Positions 1 through 11,969 of a stretch of 64,000 bases of DNA are shown here, one piece after another; the first letter of the stretch is position 1; each line of letters opens with the position of its first letter. The translations under genes and the position numbers were made by a program. A model generated the notes under the pieces. The model had not been told where the DNA came from, searched no databases, and saw only the letters and a program-made list of their open reading frames with translations. This DNA comes from Actinernus sp. WN-2022 (taxonomy: Eukaryota; Cnidaria; Anthozoa; Actiniaria; Actinernidae): contig JAOWCC010000286.1 in assembly GCA_030867875.1 (NCBI GenBank), positions 248,001 through 312,000 on the forward strand. Direction: 5' to 3'.

Positions 1-246
1 AAGTATCGTATGTGAAGGTTTACGTCATTGTAACAAAAGTAACTCTTCCGGGGAGGGACAGGGGTGGTATATCCGGCCACGCGGTTTGCACATTTGTCGG
101 TATTTATAGAGTGAACAAGAGACCCTTGACTACATCAATCGGAAGCTTATAAATCTCGTTCGAATCTGGAACTGGTACTCAGCTTTACATACGCTTTATA
201 ATATTCTAGTGTTATTCTGTATATTATGTATACGAATTGAATGCAG

Positions 247-2795
247 TTAAAGATGTTCTTCATCGAGTGGCAGATCAACTGGATCGTATTCAAACCTCTC
301 ATGCTCAAGGTCGCAGTCAAGGTAAGCTAAACTTTATCGATATCTAGGACAAAACATTAGCAAATAATGGGCCGTAGTATATCTTAGCTTATAACTTTGA
401 TCATGCAGACTGTTACGCCTCTTCCATCGATTCGCAGATGCTTTCAAGCAAGTTCTATGTTTATTACAACTCTGTTCGATCTCCATTGTGCTATTACCGG
501 CGTTTTCGTTGAAGTGCGACCTGAAAGTTTCAGGGGTCTTTCAAGTCTTGTTTAGAAAATTGCATTTAGCCGACAGTCGATCCGGCAAACGCGGAGTTTA
601 GTCTAGAGCCCTGGACTTAATATTTTTTTTAAATCGATGGCTTGTTAATATAATTTTTCAAACAAGACTTGAAACTGTCAGAGGTCGCACTTCAACAAAG
701 GTTTCAGTTTGTATGACGCACTTCCTAACAAACTTCCCCTCCAAATTAAATGTTGTCCCTCACATTTGAACTTATACTAAAGTGCTACAACGTGTTATTG
801 TCAAACATAGCTAAAGTATATTCTTTTTGTGCCTACATCTGCTAAGGGATGCAAGCTCGAGCTGGTTTTATTAATCTTTCTTGCCCACTAACTTGAATAA
901 ATGTTTTATAATTTTTAACTTACAAATATGCTATGTAATTATAACCTAAACATTTCCGTCTATAGCGGGTTCCCAGGCAAGTACGAGCTCCGCCAGTTCA
1001 CCAGCGGCCGTAACAGCGCGACCGACCCCATCAATTGGCCAGTCTGGCAAGGCCAGGGCCATCTGGTCAACAGCGGCAGACTTCATCTTTATCTGCCCAG
1101 GAACATCAAAGGTTGTTCCCTCAAAGAAGGATCCCCTCAGTGAGTGGAATCTGTAATTATAGTGTACGTGGTAAAGGTAAAGGCAAACGTGTTGCCAATT
1201 GTACCTTGAAATTCGTTTGCCTCTCCCGAGTCAAGGCTTCAAAGCCACCTAGTGGCATCAGGGAGATAACGATTTTGTTGAACGCTGGCCTGGGGGAGGC
1301 CAGCATCCAATTCCCAATGGATTTGAACAGCATGCAGTGCCACGAACAAATCGTGGCCAAGTTTCCTAAACTATCGGAAACGGCGATGAGGTTATGTTGT
1401 ACCAGCGTGGTGGTGAAGAGGCTGGATTTTACAACATTGCTGCCCCAAACACTCCCAGACGCATGAAAGATACTGCCGGGAACGCAACAATATTTTTGCG
1501 TCCTCTGCAGAAAGATCTAGGAGTGCTGTCGGAGTGCTGTCGGAGATCCTGCTGGTGCATCTCAGGTAAATACTTTAGTTAGGAGTATATAGTGATGACT
1601 TCAGTTTTTTCTTAATATTGGCAATGAATCACTGATGACCACATACTGTTTCTCCAAAATTGACACTGAAAATCATTATCCTGGACCCGGTTGTTCGAAG
1701 CAAGGTAAACTGTACTCGAGGGTAAACTGTACAGAACACAATTACAGATTTAGTGCTTTCCTAGGGATAAAGTTACCCTTTCTTCGAAGAATCGGGCCCA
1801 GGGTGGCAGATAATAGTAATTAACAGGTTCCACTGTAAATAATGTTAGTATTTGAGAGGTACTTACGGTACGGACCGAGCAGACGCGATTAATACTATGT
1901 TTATTATATCTTCTCATTTTCTTTGTTACGGACCTCAAATTGACCCACCATAACTCGCGAAATTATTTAGCTATATAATAGGATTAAATACTGAAAGCAA
2001 TTGTTACCACTTTCCTAGGCTCAAGATTGTCCTATGGTGAAATGCCTACAGTGCAGAATCTCCGTCGCAATGATGAGCATGGGTCAGCACATCCAAAATG
2101 TGCACGAGACTGAGGTCCGCCAAGAGAAGGTAATGTGTTTTGTAATATCCGGAATTATTTCCGTGTCACTTAATTGATATTGATACAAAATTTCCTTTAC
2201 ACAGAGACAAAGAACTATTGATTGGGATCTAACCACCGAGCCTGAGGAAAATGACACCATAGCCGGTCGCTCCTCGATGTAAAAAGGAAATGTAGATGGT
2301 TGTAGAAAAGCTGATGAAACATCAATATAGTCATAATTACCAGGGGGGGGGGGGGGGGGGGGTAGAGTGCCATTCCCGTTGACCGAGTTCGCTTCCTACC
2401 CAAAAAGCAGGGAAGGAGAGCCGGAGCGTTCTGAACATTTTAGTATGATGCCTGAAATATTGAATTACCCTTGCTCCCCCCTTCCACATCAAACGTGTCG
2501 AGCAAAAGTATGATTCTGCATATTTTACAGTTTTTTTAATAAACTGAGGCCACTTTATTTAGCAGACATATATACCGGTTGAATATATAGACTGTTACTA
2601 TTAAAATAAGGTTGCTTTTACCTCTCACATTTTGGACCAGTTGCTAAACAAATCTTTTTTAACGTAGGTCCGAACAAACTGGAGAAGTAGCTTCCTCTGT
2701 TCTTGAGATGTGTCCAAGTGCCACAGAGGAAGATATCCAAGCAGCGTTGTCAGCTTCAGGAGGAGATGCAAACCAGGCTGCACATGCGCTACTTG
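247..2795 (+). pseudogene. Multi-exon ubiquitin-ligase-type gene fragment (ubiquitin-like, C2H2, CUE parts)
   Basis: Plausible GT-AG exons lie at about 247-321, 966-1139 (Ser/Pro/Ala-rich linker), 1177-1565, 2026-2129, 2205-2278 and 2668-2795. The 1177-1565 exon reads as a ubiquitin-like module (KFVCLS, then AGLGEASIQF, then FPKL) similar in layout to the better preserved one at 44.7 kb, but it changes frame near 1375-1385, a one-base lesion. Exon 2026-2129 encodes a zinc finger with C-x2-C and H-x4-H spacing. Exon 2668-2795 encodes a CUE/UBA-like helix bundle (EMCPSATEEDIQAAL), which would bind ubiquitin. Splice phases agree between the last three exons. No HECT domain follows; the sequence runs into an inverted-repeat element. 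I infer a broken E3-ligase-family gene, but it could be the 5' part of the 4.2-7.5 kb locus. Domain calls are moderate; the gene boundary is uncertain. Confidence 0.5.
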
Positions 2796-2796
2796 G

Positions 2797-3803
2797 TAAA
2801 CCTATCAAAATTTTAAAGTGACTATGAAATGAATAAATTCGACCCGTTTATATTTTATTAAATTGCAGTCTTCCCTAAGTCATCTTGTGCAAGAATAATA
2901 CATTTGGAGGGCGCGAACATTATTGTTTTTCGTGTCGAAGTCAGGTGTAATTGCCAAAATCATGCGACAATTTTTATGCCGTTCACATGCGTGACTTCAG
3001 TTTATTTGCACATATATATTCACAAAAGTAAAAATATGGCAGACGGCAAGATTTCTTTGAGAAAAAATATGACAGACAACAAGGTAGACATGCTCCAAGT
3101 CGAACTTACCCAGTGACTAAGCGATTACTGGGCAAAAAGCGAGCGCGAGAATCGAAGCGAGAGGTGAGTTTGACTTGTTTCACTTACTCTTTAAGAGTAC
3201 ACCCACATCTACGGTCGACGGACTTGACACGTCAACATACAATGCCTGAAGAATTGACGCTTTGTGATTGGGCAAATCTTAGTACGTCATAAGCCACGCC
3301 TCCGGTTGAAAAATCAACCGGTAAATAGCCTACTTCCGAGATATGCCTCACTGTCTTGTCACAAACAACTGAGCATTATGCACGGAGCTCGTATTGATTC
3401 CTTTGTATGTAGGAAGTGAGGCATATCTCGGAAATGGGCTATTTGGCGCGCTGCAAGTGGTAAAAGTCCTTCGTGCAGGGGGCTAAGAAGGACTTTGAGA
3501 AATCCTAACAACAAGGCCACTCTAGTATTAAGACATAGTTAGAATGAAAAAAAACGCACTGTATTTTGTCGTATTTAAGAAGCCGAATATAGATGTGCAA
3601 ATCAACTGACGTCACGCATCTTTAATGGGATATAATTGTCGCATGATTTTGGTAATTATGCCTGACTTCGACACCAAAACAACAAATGTTCCCGCGCTCC
3701 AATTTTTTTTCAATTGCAGAAAATGGGCAATGGAAGGCAAAAATTTAACAAAATAAAAACGGGGTCAATCTTTTTTCTTCATAGGCACTTAAAGGTTACC
3801 CTA
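2797..3803. repeat. Snap-back element with ~200-bp imperfect inverted arms
   Basis: The left arm (about 2810-3020) matches the reverse complement of the right arm (about 3585-3800) over roughly 200 bp. Shared landmarks include CGACCCG/CGGGGTC, ATTGCAG, GGGCGCG, GTGTCGAAGTCAGG and the CATGCGACAATT block. Inside it, a second inverted repeat (3322-3350 against 3416-3444, arms of ~29 bp) forms its own hairpin. No transposase is encoded, so this looks like a non-autonomous foldback/MITE-type element. The exact ends and target duplication are not clear. The short ORF at 2904-3116 lies inside the left arm and is probably not a gene. Confidence 0.6.
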
Positions 3804-4186
3804 TATATTGGTGGGTCTTCTCGCGAGTCTCGTTAATACTAGTACTAATACGAGTTGATACCAGTCCCACTAGAGATCAAATAGCAGAGACAAATGAGAG
3901 TACTGGTAAGATCTAAGAATAGCAGAAGTTACAACTAAACTAAAATTGCCCTCCTAATGATTCATTAAAAAATCTTGTCGCAGGGTTTGAATTTGTGCAC
4001 CAGTGCACATGAGGTGGCTTTTCACCGTGACCTGCTGCCTCGTGTGTGGGAAGCTTAATAAAATCATGCAACTGGAATGCCAAAACAAAACCTATTGCCC
4101 AAAACATATTTGTCAAGATATTACATCCAGTGATTGGAATTAATTTCAACTAGTGCACAACAACTATTATGATTATTTAATTCCAG

Positions 4187-7100
4187 TGAAACCTAGAGAA
4201 GCCTATGAAAAGCTCAGTGATGAAGATAAAGAGAAAATCCGCACCATCCTGTACATCATGGACTGTTCTCCATCTCTATCCAAGGCTACCATGAGCTGAC
4301 ACAGACTGATGAGCACTTGCCAAAAACCTATCTTATGGAGAGCTGCATCAAGGTGATGGACAGAAAGTGGGAAATTTCCAGAACTCCCGACAAGGCTGAA
4401 GGTGCTGAGCTCCCACTCAAGTTGCTACTGGAAAAAGAAATCCACCAATATGTAGGTTTTCCTGGAATACGTATTCGCACATCTCTCTTAAATGATGCAA
4501 TGAAAATTGAGTATGTTTAAAAATACCATATTGTAACTGATGATGGCTGTTAATAAATGATTTATATATACACTGAATATTGCAAGAGCAGCTCAGCCAA
4601 TCAAAGTACAAATGTATTTATATATTAATGGTAGCTTAATTTATATTTCTTGCAGTTAAAATCAGCTGTGAAGCCATCAGACAAGATTAAAGTGAAGATA
4701 TCGGGTGATGGAGCAAGGATGTCACACAGCACAAACCTATTTGTTCTGACATTTGCCATAGTGGAAGAAGGATAGTCATGCTTGTCAAGTTCTGGTATGG
4801 ACATTTATATATTTAAGAATGCTATAGGGATTTTTGTAACAAACGCATATCATTTCACAATCCGATTGGCTGATTTGCCATTATTAATATTACTATGGAA
4901 ATCACTGAAGTGTTCACAGCCTTTTGAATTTCTTCGATTGTACAGTGTAGCTTTGAAATTTTTTTTTTTCAAAACATAAATAATATTTCTTGTAGGGAAC
5001 CATGCTGTTGCCATTATCAAGACAAGTGAGCAATATTCTGCATTGAAAGAATCTCAAGCAAATGTCACACATGCAGTAAACAGCATAGATGGAGTAATGG
5101 TAGAGATTGAATGCTACCTTGGAGGTGACTACAAGGTAACATGTCATTTCACAATTTTTACTTTTAATACCAAACTTAAACAAAACCATGAATAATAATA
5201 TATCTTTGATATCCAAGGTAATTTACTTATACAATCCTGGTTAAAAGCCCTGGGCTTATACAAGTTTGCAAAGGCTTTTGGTTTGGGTGGAGGTTTATAA
5301 CTGGGAGAAAAAAACATGTTACAGAACACATTGACAAAGTATGAGAAAATCCAGGTGACTTACAGCTAAGGAGGGTGTTCATAACCAGGAGAATATGTCC
5401 ATTATCAAAGTGGGATAGGAATTGGGATTTTACAGTGATATAATACTGATTTTAAATTTTCAGTTTCTGCTGCTTGCCAATGGGATGAAAGGAGCCACCT
5501 CCAAAAACAGCTGTATCTGGTGTACCATTGCCAAGAATGACAGGTAAATACAGTAAAATGCAATTTGAATATTGGATTGGATTGTTTGTTCAAAAAATAG
5601 AAAGGGCTCAGGTGGGTATGACAGTGTGACTGGGTTTGAAAGGGTGAAAAATATAAAAAACTCACATCACTGATTAAACTAAAGTTGATTCATGTAATAC
5701 ATTTTAGGTGTAACATGTCATACCCAATCACCTACTATGCCAGCCCTACCCCTAGTGCGAAAGAGATGCCAGGACTGGCACAAGCAGCCAGGTTGCCACA
5801 GTCAACCACTATTTGACATTCCTCTGGAGAACGTGGTTATTGACGAATTACACTTGATGCTCCGTGTGACTGACCGTCTAGAGGAAGGTCTAATCATGGA
5901 TTTATTGAAATGGATGAGGTAAATTCAGGGTTGCTCATGGGTTACAAGGCTGCAATTTCCAACAGTTGGTATTAAATCTCATCTGATTAGACAATTTCAT
6001 AATTTCTGGACAATACTTGCAAAAAACATAAATGGCAAAATATTCACTGTAAATAAAATGGGTGGTTATTTTCATTTCATTATTTTACAAGACAATTCTG
6101 TGAAAAAATATTTAGACTATTGTTTTGAGTCAAGCATGAACAGTGTTTAAACATTTGGTTACTGATACAAAATTAATGTAACTTGTAGGATGACAACATG
6201 GGGCGATCTTCAAGGCAGAAGAGTAGTACACACCTCAACAAGCTGTTGGAGGCAGTACGGAAACTGGGAGTGTCCATGAGTATTTATAGTGATGGCAGCA
6301 AGTGGGAGTGGACCTCCCTATTGGGAGACGAAAAGCGCAGACTTCTAAAAAACCTGCCTCATGAATTTGGTAATCTCCTGCCAGCCGACAAGGTGGAGAC
6401 TACAAGAAATCTCTGGCATGTAAGTAAAATACGTTTTTTTTTAATTTTGCTACTGTGATCATATGCTCATGTTCTCTTTGGGCTATTCTCTCAAAAAAGG
6501 GAAACTTGTCTACTAAAGTGGTGACCACAAACTGTGCTATTTCTGAAAACATTGCAATAATTATTTTCTGCCTTCAGAATTTCAAAGAACTCTTGAATGA
6601 CCTACATCTGGAGAAGATGGAAAATGACAGAATGGATGCATTTACAAAGAAGGTTAGTTAAAATAATAATAAATAATGGTTACAATACCCACAAGCTACC
6701 TTAATGGTTTTAATATTTTTCTTCACATCTACAGCTTTTATGGAGCACACTACCATTGTTAGCAGATCAGGATTGTTTAAATACATTTTTACATTTTCTT
6801 GATAGGCTATGGACTGGGGTAAGCAGATGGTTCGAATGTCAGGTACCGGCCTGGGTACAACCATGGTATCATCATTACACCATATATGCACATCCTGATA
6901 TACCATATACCGCTGATGCTCAAGTAGCATGGGACTCTAAAGTTCTTCAGTGGCCAAGGTACTAAATTTGAGAAGAAATGTTTTGATAGTATACATATGT
7001 TACAATGGTTGGTTACAATTTTTTTATAATTTGTAACCTGCCAGAAGTGGTTTTATATGTAGTACTTGGTTCAACACTGTCTCCCATCTATTCATCAGGT

Positions 7101-7505
7101 GTCGAGAAAAAGAATAATGATGTCCGCAGGTATTTCCACCGGAAAATAAACCGGTGGGATGCCTGCACCAATCTTCTTCTTGTTGAGAAGCGTCAGGAAA
7201 CCCTCCGTGACTGCCAGCGCCAGAAGCGGGTGTATGTGAAACGTTGTGCCAAATTCTGGGAGGAAGGTGGCAAGCAAGAAGCTGCACAAAAAGTCCCCAG
7301 GATATCGAGACAACCACCACCTTGCAGCCCTGAGCCACCAGCCCTACGCCCCTTCACAGAAGAGGAATTAAAGAAGAAGAAAGTCAACGATCTTCTGCTG
7401 CTACTACAAGAGATGACTGGAAAGGTTATGGCGAGGCGATCAATGAGAAAGCCTGATATCATTGCAGCATTGATGACCCCATCCTTACCACCAAGAGGCA
7501 ACTAG
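4187..7505 (+). pseudogene. Decayed multi-exon gene of an expanded family of unknown function
   Basis: Exon remnants follow one another with GT-AG borders: 4187-4445, about 4656-4774, 4996-5135, 5461-5543, 5708-5919, 6189-6420, 6577-6651, about 6806-6958 and 7100-7505. They encode KPREAYEKLSDEDK, YHELTQTDEHLP, KISGDG, ECYLGGDYK, a CIWC motif, FDIPLENVVIDELHLMLR, TPYMHILIYHIP, GQGVEKKNNDVRR and a basic Lys-rich tail. I associate this order with a large cnidarian/lower-metazoan family that has no established function and may be transposon-derived. Lesions: a frame change near 4290 between SLSK and YHEL, another within 5708-5780, and an in-frame TAG at about 6924. A polyadenylation signal AATAAAG follows at 7552. 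The gene symbol and enzymatic role are unknown to me. Confidence 0.5.
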
Positions 7506-7559
7506 ACTTGCCAACCAAACAAACGGTTCTTTTCAGAGCCACCACATCACAATAAAGTT

Positions 7560-8233
7560 ATTGACCAAACATGCATCTTAAATCTAAACTTGTATTGCTC
7601 TTTTATTCAGTGGGAGTTTTAAATGTATCTTTAAATAGAATGTGATATATAAATCTGTAAACAATCTGATTCAACCGGCAAGTTAAAATAGACTCCAACT
7701 GACTTTAAACTGCTTCCACGTTATTCTTTTAACCTATCAGTAAGCATTATACTGCTCTAAGAGCATTACAGTGAATATCGTGTGTATTTTAGGTCATTTC
7801 CGGATTCGTGACTTCAGAATAAAAAGCTTGAGGAAGACAGTTGCTGATTCAATTGGCAAGTTAAAATAAACTCCAACTGAGGTACGGGAATCCCGGCAAT
7901 GTCATCATGGCATTAGTTCTGGTACCTATGCGAACTGAATAGTGTGAGTAGGTTTCTAGTACATGAAAGTAAACTTTAATGAACCCTGACGTTTTTTTTA
8001 TGAGATTTTTCTATACAGTTTTTTCTATACAGTTCTTCGCGCAAGTGTTGGTATCGTTTTCCAAAATTAAAGCCACATGGGTGGGCCCATGTCACGCACT
8101 GCAGTAGTCATGCATAGTAGAAATCGGCCTTGTTAACATTATTTTGTTTGGTTAGGCGTTTGGAAAGCGTAACAGAAATGTGTATCAAAATAAAATACGA
8201 GTTGTTTTTAGCTCCGGTGCTACCTTTATGTAA
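7560..8233. other. Intergenic stretch with a 37-bp direct repeat
   Basis: A direct repeat of about 37 bp, containing GGCAAGTTAAAATA and CTCCAACTGA, occurs at 7666-7702 and 7844-7880 with three or four differences. I see nothing else with a supported function here. Confidence 0.5.
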
Positions 8234-8629
8234 TTGATATCAATGGGAATAACTTCACCTGCTACTAGACAAACATTCCTGGTAAAGGCGGATAACTATC
8301 ACGATAACGTCGCAAATTCAGTCGTAAAGGATGCAGCAATCACGGAGCATCATGCAATGGAGCTGCAGTATATTTATGTTCATCTTCACGAGAATATAGC
8401 AAGTAGGCTTTTAGGGGATTCACGTGTGAAAGTTTGTAATGCAAGGGAGAGTGTTGAGCCTCTTACAGCTTTACGAATATGCCTTGGTGATATTTCACCA
8501 AGAGCCAGTTTAGAGATTCAATTGCTCTGTGGATGGCATACGGGAAACACTGGAGGATCTGTTTGGTACATCAAATCCACTCGTGGGCACTATAAGCATC
8601 GAGTGTCTTGGGCCGACAATGCACCGTAG
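8234..8629 (+). CDS. Isolated open frame of unknown significance
   Basis: A 131-codon open frame with no recognisable domain. It has one Cys-rich short segment (QLLCGWHTG) and no clear splice sites or neighbours that would define a gene. It may be a chance frame or an unrecognised exon. It is listed only because it is the single substantial frame between 7.6 and 10.2 kb. Confidence 0.15.
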   Translation: MISMGITSPATRQTFLVKADNYHDNVANSVVKDAAITEHHAMELQYIYVHLHENIASRLLGDSRVKVCNARESVEPLTALRICLGDISPRASLEIQLLCGWHTGNTGGSVWYIKSTRGHYKHRVSWADNAP

Positions 8630-10228
8630 TTCAACTTCACCCAACGTGGCATCCACAACTTTGGACACACATAGGTTGGTTTAAAGTTCTGAAAGGCAGG
8701 TGTTAGCTTCGCACTAGTTAGTTGTTATTTCTTCGTTGCCACATATGTTAAAGGGTTGTAGGAGAGATACGGAGAGAGAGTTTATATTTGCGTTTATTAG
8801 TTTACTAAACGGATTAACAAAGTCCATTAGAGGTTTGGCGTAGGCGATTGCTTGCCCGGGGCTTACCTATGGCTTACCCATAGCCTATCTATTGCTAAAG
8901 TTTCCAATTATAACCTCCTCTTCCTCACCTCCCCCTCCCCTTCTTCTGTGGTAGGAATGCAATCTTCATTTTTTTTTTGGGGGGGGGGCCTTTTAAACCA
9001 ATTCTTATCGTTCCATTGAGATAAAATTGCACAACTCAAATTATAGTTTAAATATTTAGTAGAGGCTTCAAAGCTTATCTGACAGGCAACAAATGCAAAA
9101 GCTACATTAATTACTGATTCAGATGGCTTCGTGCACAAATAATAACCAATTAGTGTCCTCTGTTTCCAGCGGCTTTTTGACATTATCTTTTGATGATATA
9201 AATCTAGGGATAAATGAAATCCCGGCAAAGGCACCCCTATGTAAACTTTAACTATCAATCACTTGAACAAATGTCAAGTATTTCATCTACTTCCGGAATT
9301 GTCAAGTATGTTATGGCCTTATTTTGACACGAAACCGAGGCTAAAATGTTGAATTTCGCCAGGAGCCCATGTTTGGATTGACTGCTATCTTTCTCATAAG
9401 TGTACCAAGTTACAAATTGATATTTCGACTGCCACACTTACCCCTATATGTGGTCACGTGTTAACAATATACAACTAAGGGCATGAGACCAGTGGAGGGT
9501 GGTAAGGGAGTCCCTATATTGAACATATTCACCTTTGTACCTTTTAGAGTCCTATTTGTATCACTTAATTACGCAGCCAGAGTTCATACCTTTTGGGATG
9601 CAATATCGTCTTTTCTTTTTTGGGGGAAATAAGTGAATTTTGAAGAAGTGCGAAAAACTGAACATGCTTTAGAGAATTAAAATTTAAGGTATAAGTTAAT
9701 AATTAACATATGGAAAAATTATATTTATCTGTGTGTTCGGTCCTCTTATGTTACTAATTTGCGAACGAAGTATAAAGTGACATGTTACGGTTGACGATTA
9801 CTGTCATTACATGAAACACGCTAATGATTGGTTGAAAACAAATAGGCATAATGCAATTCATCAATGTCAACGTACTTGAGTTAACTACATCGCCTGCTTC
9901 AATTGGTTATTTCGACCGAAGGTCAACTGCATCACTTAATAGTTTTAAAATTAATCTTAAAAGAAACACTGAACTACTGTAAATAACTGAAGATTAAGTA
10001 GGAGTTATTAGTTTTATTATTACTATTATTATCATTATTATTAGGGTAGAATAGCGTAGTTATAAGCACGACCACATCAGCAACGCTGTAAGTTTATCGT
10101 GGGTAAATACATATTATTATTATTATTATTATTACTAGTATTATTATTATTATTGTTGTTGTTATGGTCTAGGCGACGTTACGTAGCACACTAAGTGTAT
10201 ACTTCAATGAGGTTTTGACCTTATCGAT
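8630..10228. other. Non-coding stretch with simple repeats
   Basis: It holds a T10G10 run at about 8969-8988, and ATT-type microsatellites at about 10005-10045 and 10111-10165. No coding signal stands out on either strand. Confidence 0.5.
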
Positions 10229-10279
10229 GTGGGAGTATATATCTTGAATATAATTTTCTGTTTAAAATATTATTTGCCA

Positions 10280-10837
10280 TTATTATATATTACATATTCA
10301 TTAGCAATTTCGGCTTCGTCATTTTATTTAGAGCCCTTAACTCTGATGGAACAGTGTCGCTCCACGATCGTTTCGTGCATCGGAAAGGAGAGGTGGACTG
10401 AAGGGGAGTTGGCTATTCCTTGGTTGATTCCAGAGTGTTTGATGAGATATGGTGGAAGCTGGCTTAGGGATCTGCCAATTGCACGTTCCTATACGGAAAT
10501 GGCAAGCCCTCGACAGGAACACGGTGAAGATGACAACTTTGAAATTATAGAAGTGCCATATGACGCCGAGGACTTCACAGGGTCAGAAACGGAGCATTCC
10601 GCTGATAACAAGGATAGTCTTGAAGTTATCGAGATTACGTATGATACTGATGACTTCACAGATTCCGACACGGAGTCCTCGTTGAATGACACACGTGAAG
10701 GTGGTGCTAACACTACTGAGAGCGGATTCTTGGAAAACATTTCTGTGAAGGGGCATCAACCAGCAGAAGGACTTGGCAGCACAAGACCTTCCGTGCTCAT
10801 GGTGCCCGTCAAACACTTGAAGCATCCGGAAAGTTAA
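10280..10837 (+). CDS. Acidic protein exon with an internal duplication, unknown
   Basis: The open frame to 10837 encodes a C-terminal acidic part with a duplicated block: FEIIEVPYDAEDFTGSETE followed by LEVIEITYDTDDFTDSDTE. The duplication at protein level suggests real coding history. No known domain is recognised. The start is not defined: the upstream 16 residues are hydrophobic and the frame may enter through a splice site. It might belong with the repeated 69-bp exons downstream (11.3-11.8 kb) and the transposase-like locus at 12 kb, but no continuous message can be shown. Confidence 0.3.
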   Translation, partial: LLYITYSLAISASSFYLEPLTLMEQCRSTIVSCIGKERWTEGELAIPWLIPECLMRYGGSWLRDLPIARSYTEMASPRQEHGEDDNFEIIEVPYDAEDFTGSETEHSADNKDSLEVIEITYDTDDFTDSDTESSLNDTREGGANTTESGFLENISVKGHQPAEGLGSTRPSVLMVPVKHLKHPES

Positions 10838-11288
10838 CATGTATCTCTATCTTTTATATTGACATAACTTATGTTTATTCCTTTCTCAGCCTTTAGATAC
10901 AGCTATTGTTTCTTCTTAAATAACGTAGGTACTTAGCAGAGGTTGCAGCGATACCGCTTCACTGTTATCAGAAGATCCAGTGGCCGGAAAGGTTTGTTTT
11001 AGGATATTTTACCGAGTTCTCCCTGAAGGAGATGGCGAAGAAGGGAATAAATCGAATTGTATCATACAGGGAGATATCAAGACAGTGCCGTAATAACATA
11101 AAAAGTAGATAACTTAAGGTTGATTCACACTTGCAACTTAAGCAATAAACACAAGCAACATACGCAGACGCCGTAGTGAAAAAAATAGACGTAAAGTCGT
11201 AGGTCATACGTCAGCTTCAAGTTTACCGCTCTCTGACAGTGTTACCAGTTACTGACGGTTCGCTTAACCTTTACTTTCTATATTTTAG

Positions 11289-11822
11289 GAACTCTCCATG
11301 TCTGGAGAAGAGGTAGGTGACGCATCTCCAACTGCTCCGTCCTCAAACCAATCAGAGGTAAGAAGAGTACTAACTATTTAATATTTTTCCAGCGCTATCT
11401 TTCAGAATTTGCGGTAAATATTTAACGATACATCATGAAAACGTTAACAGCGTAATAGTACAATTACGTTATGGTGTCATTTTACTACAACTACCACAAT
11501 TAATTTCAAATTGTTATTCTCATTCAGAATTATCAACTCTTTTTAGAATTATAGAATTGTAAGACAACTGCTCCATCATTAACCCAGTCAGAGGTCAGAA
11601 GAGTACTTTACTATAACTACGTAATCATACTCAATTTGCGGTAACGTTGTTAACGGTACATTATAGAAGCGTTATCAGTGTACTTTTGAGCCTTGTTATG
11701 TACAGCCTTACAATTAACTATTGAATTACTTTTACGTTTATATTTTATTTTAGGAACTTCCTATGTCTCCAGAGGAGAAATGTGACGCTTCTTCAACTGC
11801 TCCATCCTCAAAATAATCAGAG
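11289..11822 (+). repeat. Tandemly duplicated 69-bp exon and flanking intron
   Basis: Two 69-bp segments, each preceded by AG and followed by GTAAGAAGAGTAC, lie at 11289-11357 and 11754-11822. They encode variants of one 23-residue peptide (MSGEEVGDASPTAPSS and MSPEEKCDASSTAPSS). The second has an in-frame TAA near its end. A third partial copy (11565-11593) keeps the same 3' end and splice-like GTCAGAAGAGTAC. Intron sequence next to the copies is also similar, including a TTGCGGTAA block. The pattern fits tandem duplication of an exon-intron unit. Confidence 0.55.
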
Positions 11823-11969
11823 GTAAGAAGAGTACCTAGAGTACCTAGTTGGCCTTTTCGTCGACTTTTAACGCATGGGAAATAATAACATGGACATCAA
11901 ATACGAGAAAGAAGAAAATTAACACGTTTTACATTCCTTTACCGTTCATGCTTTTGTTCTTAAATGCAG

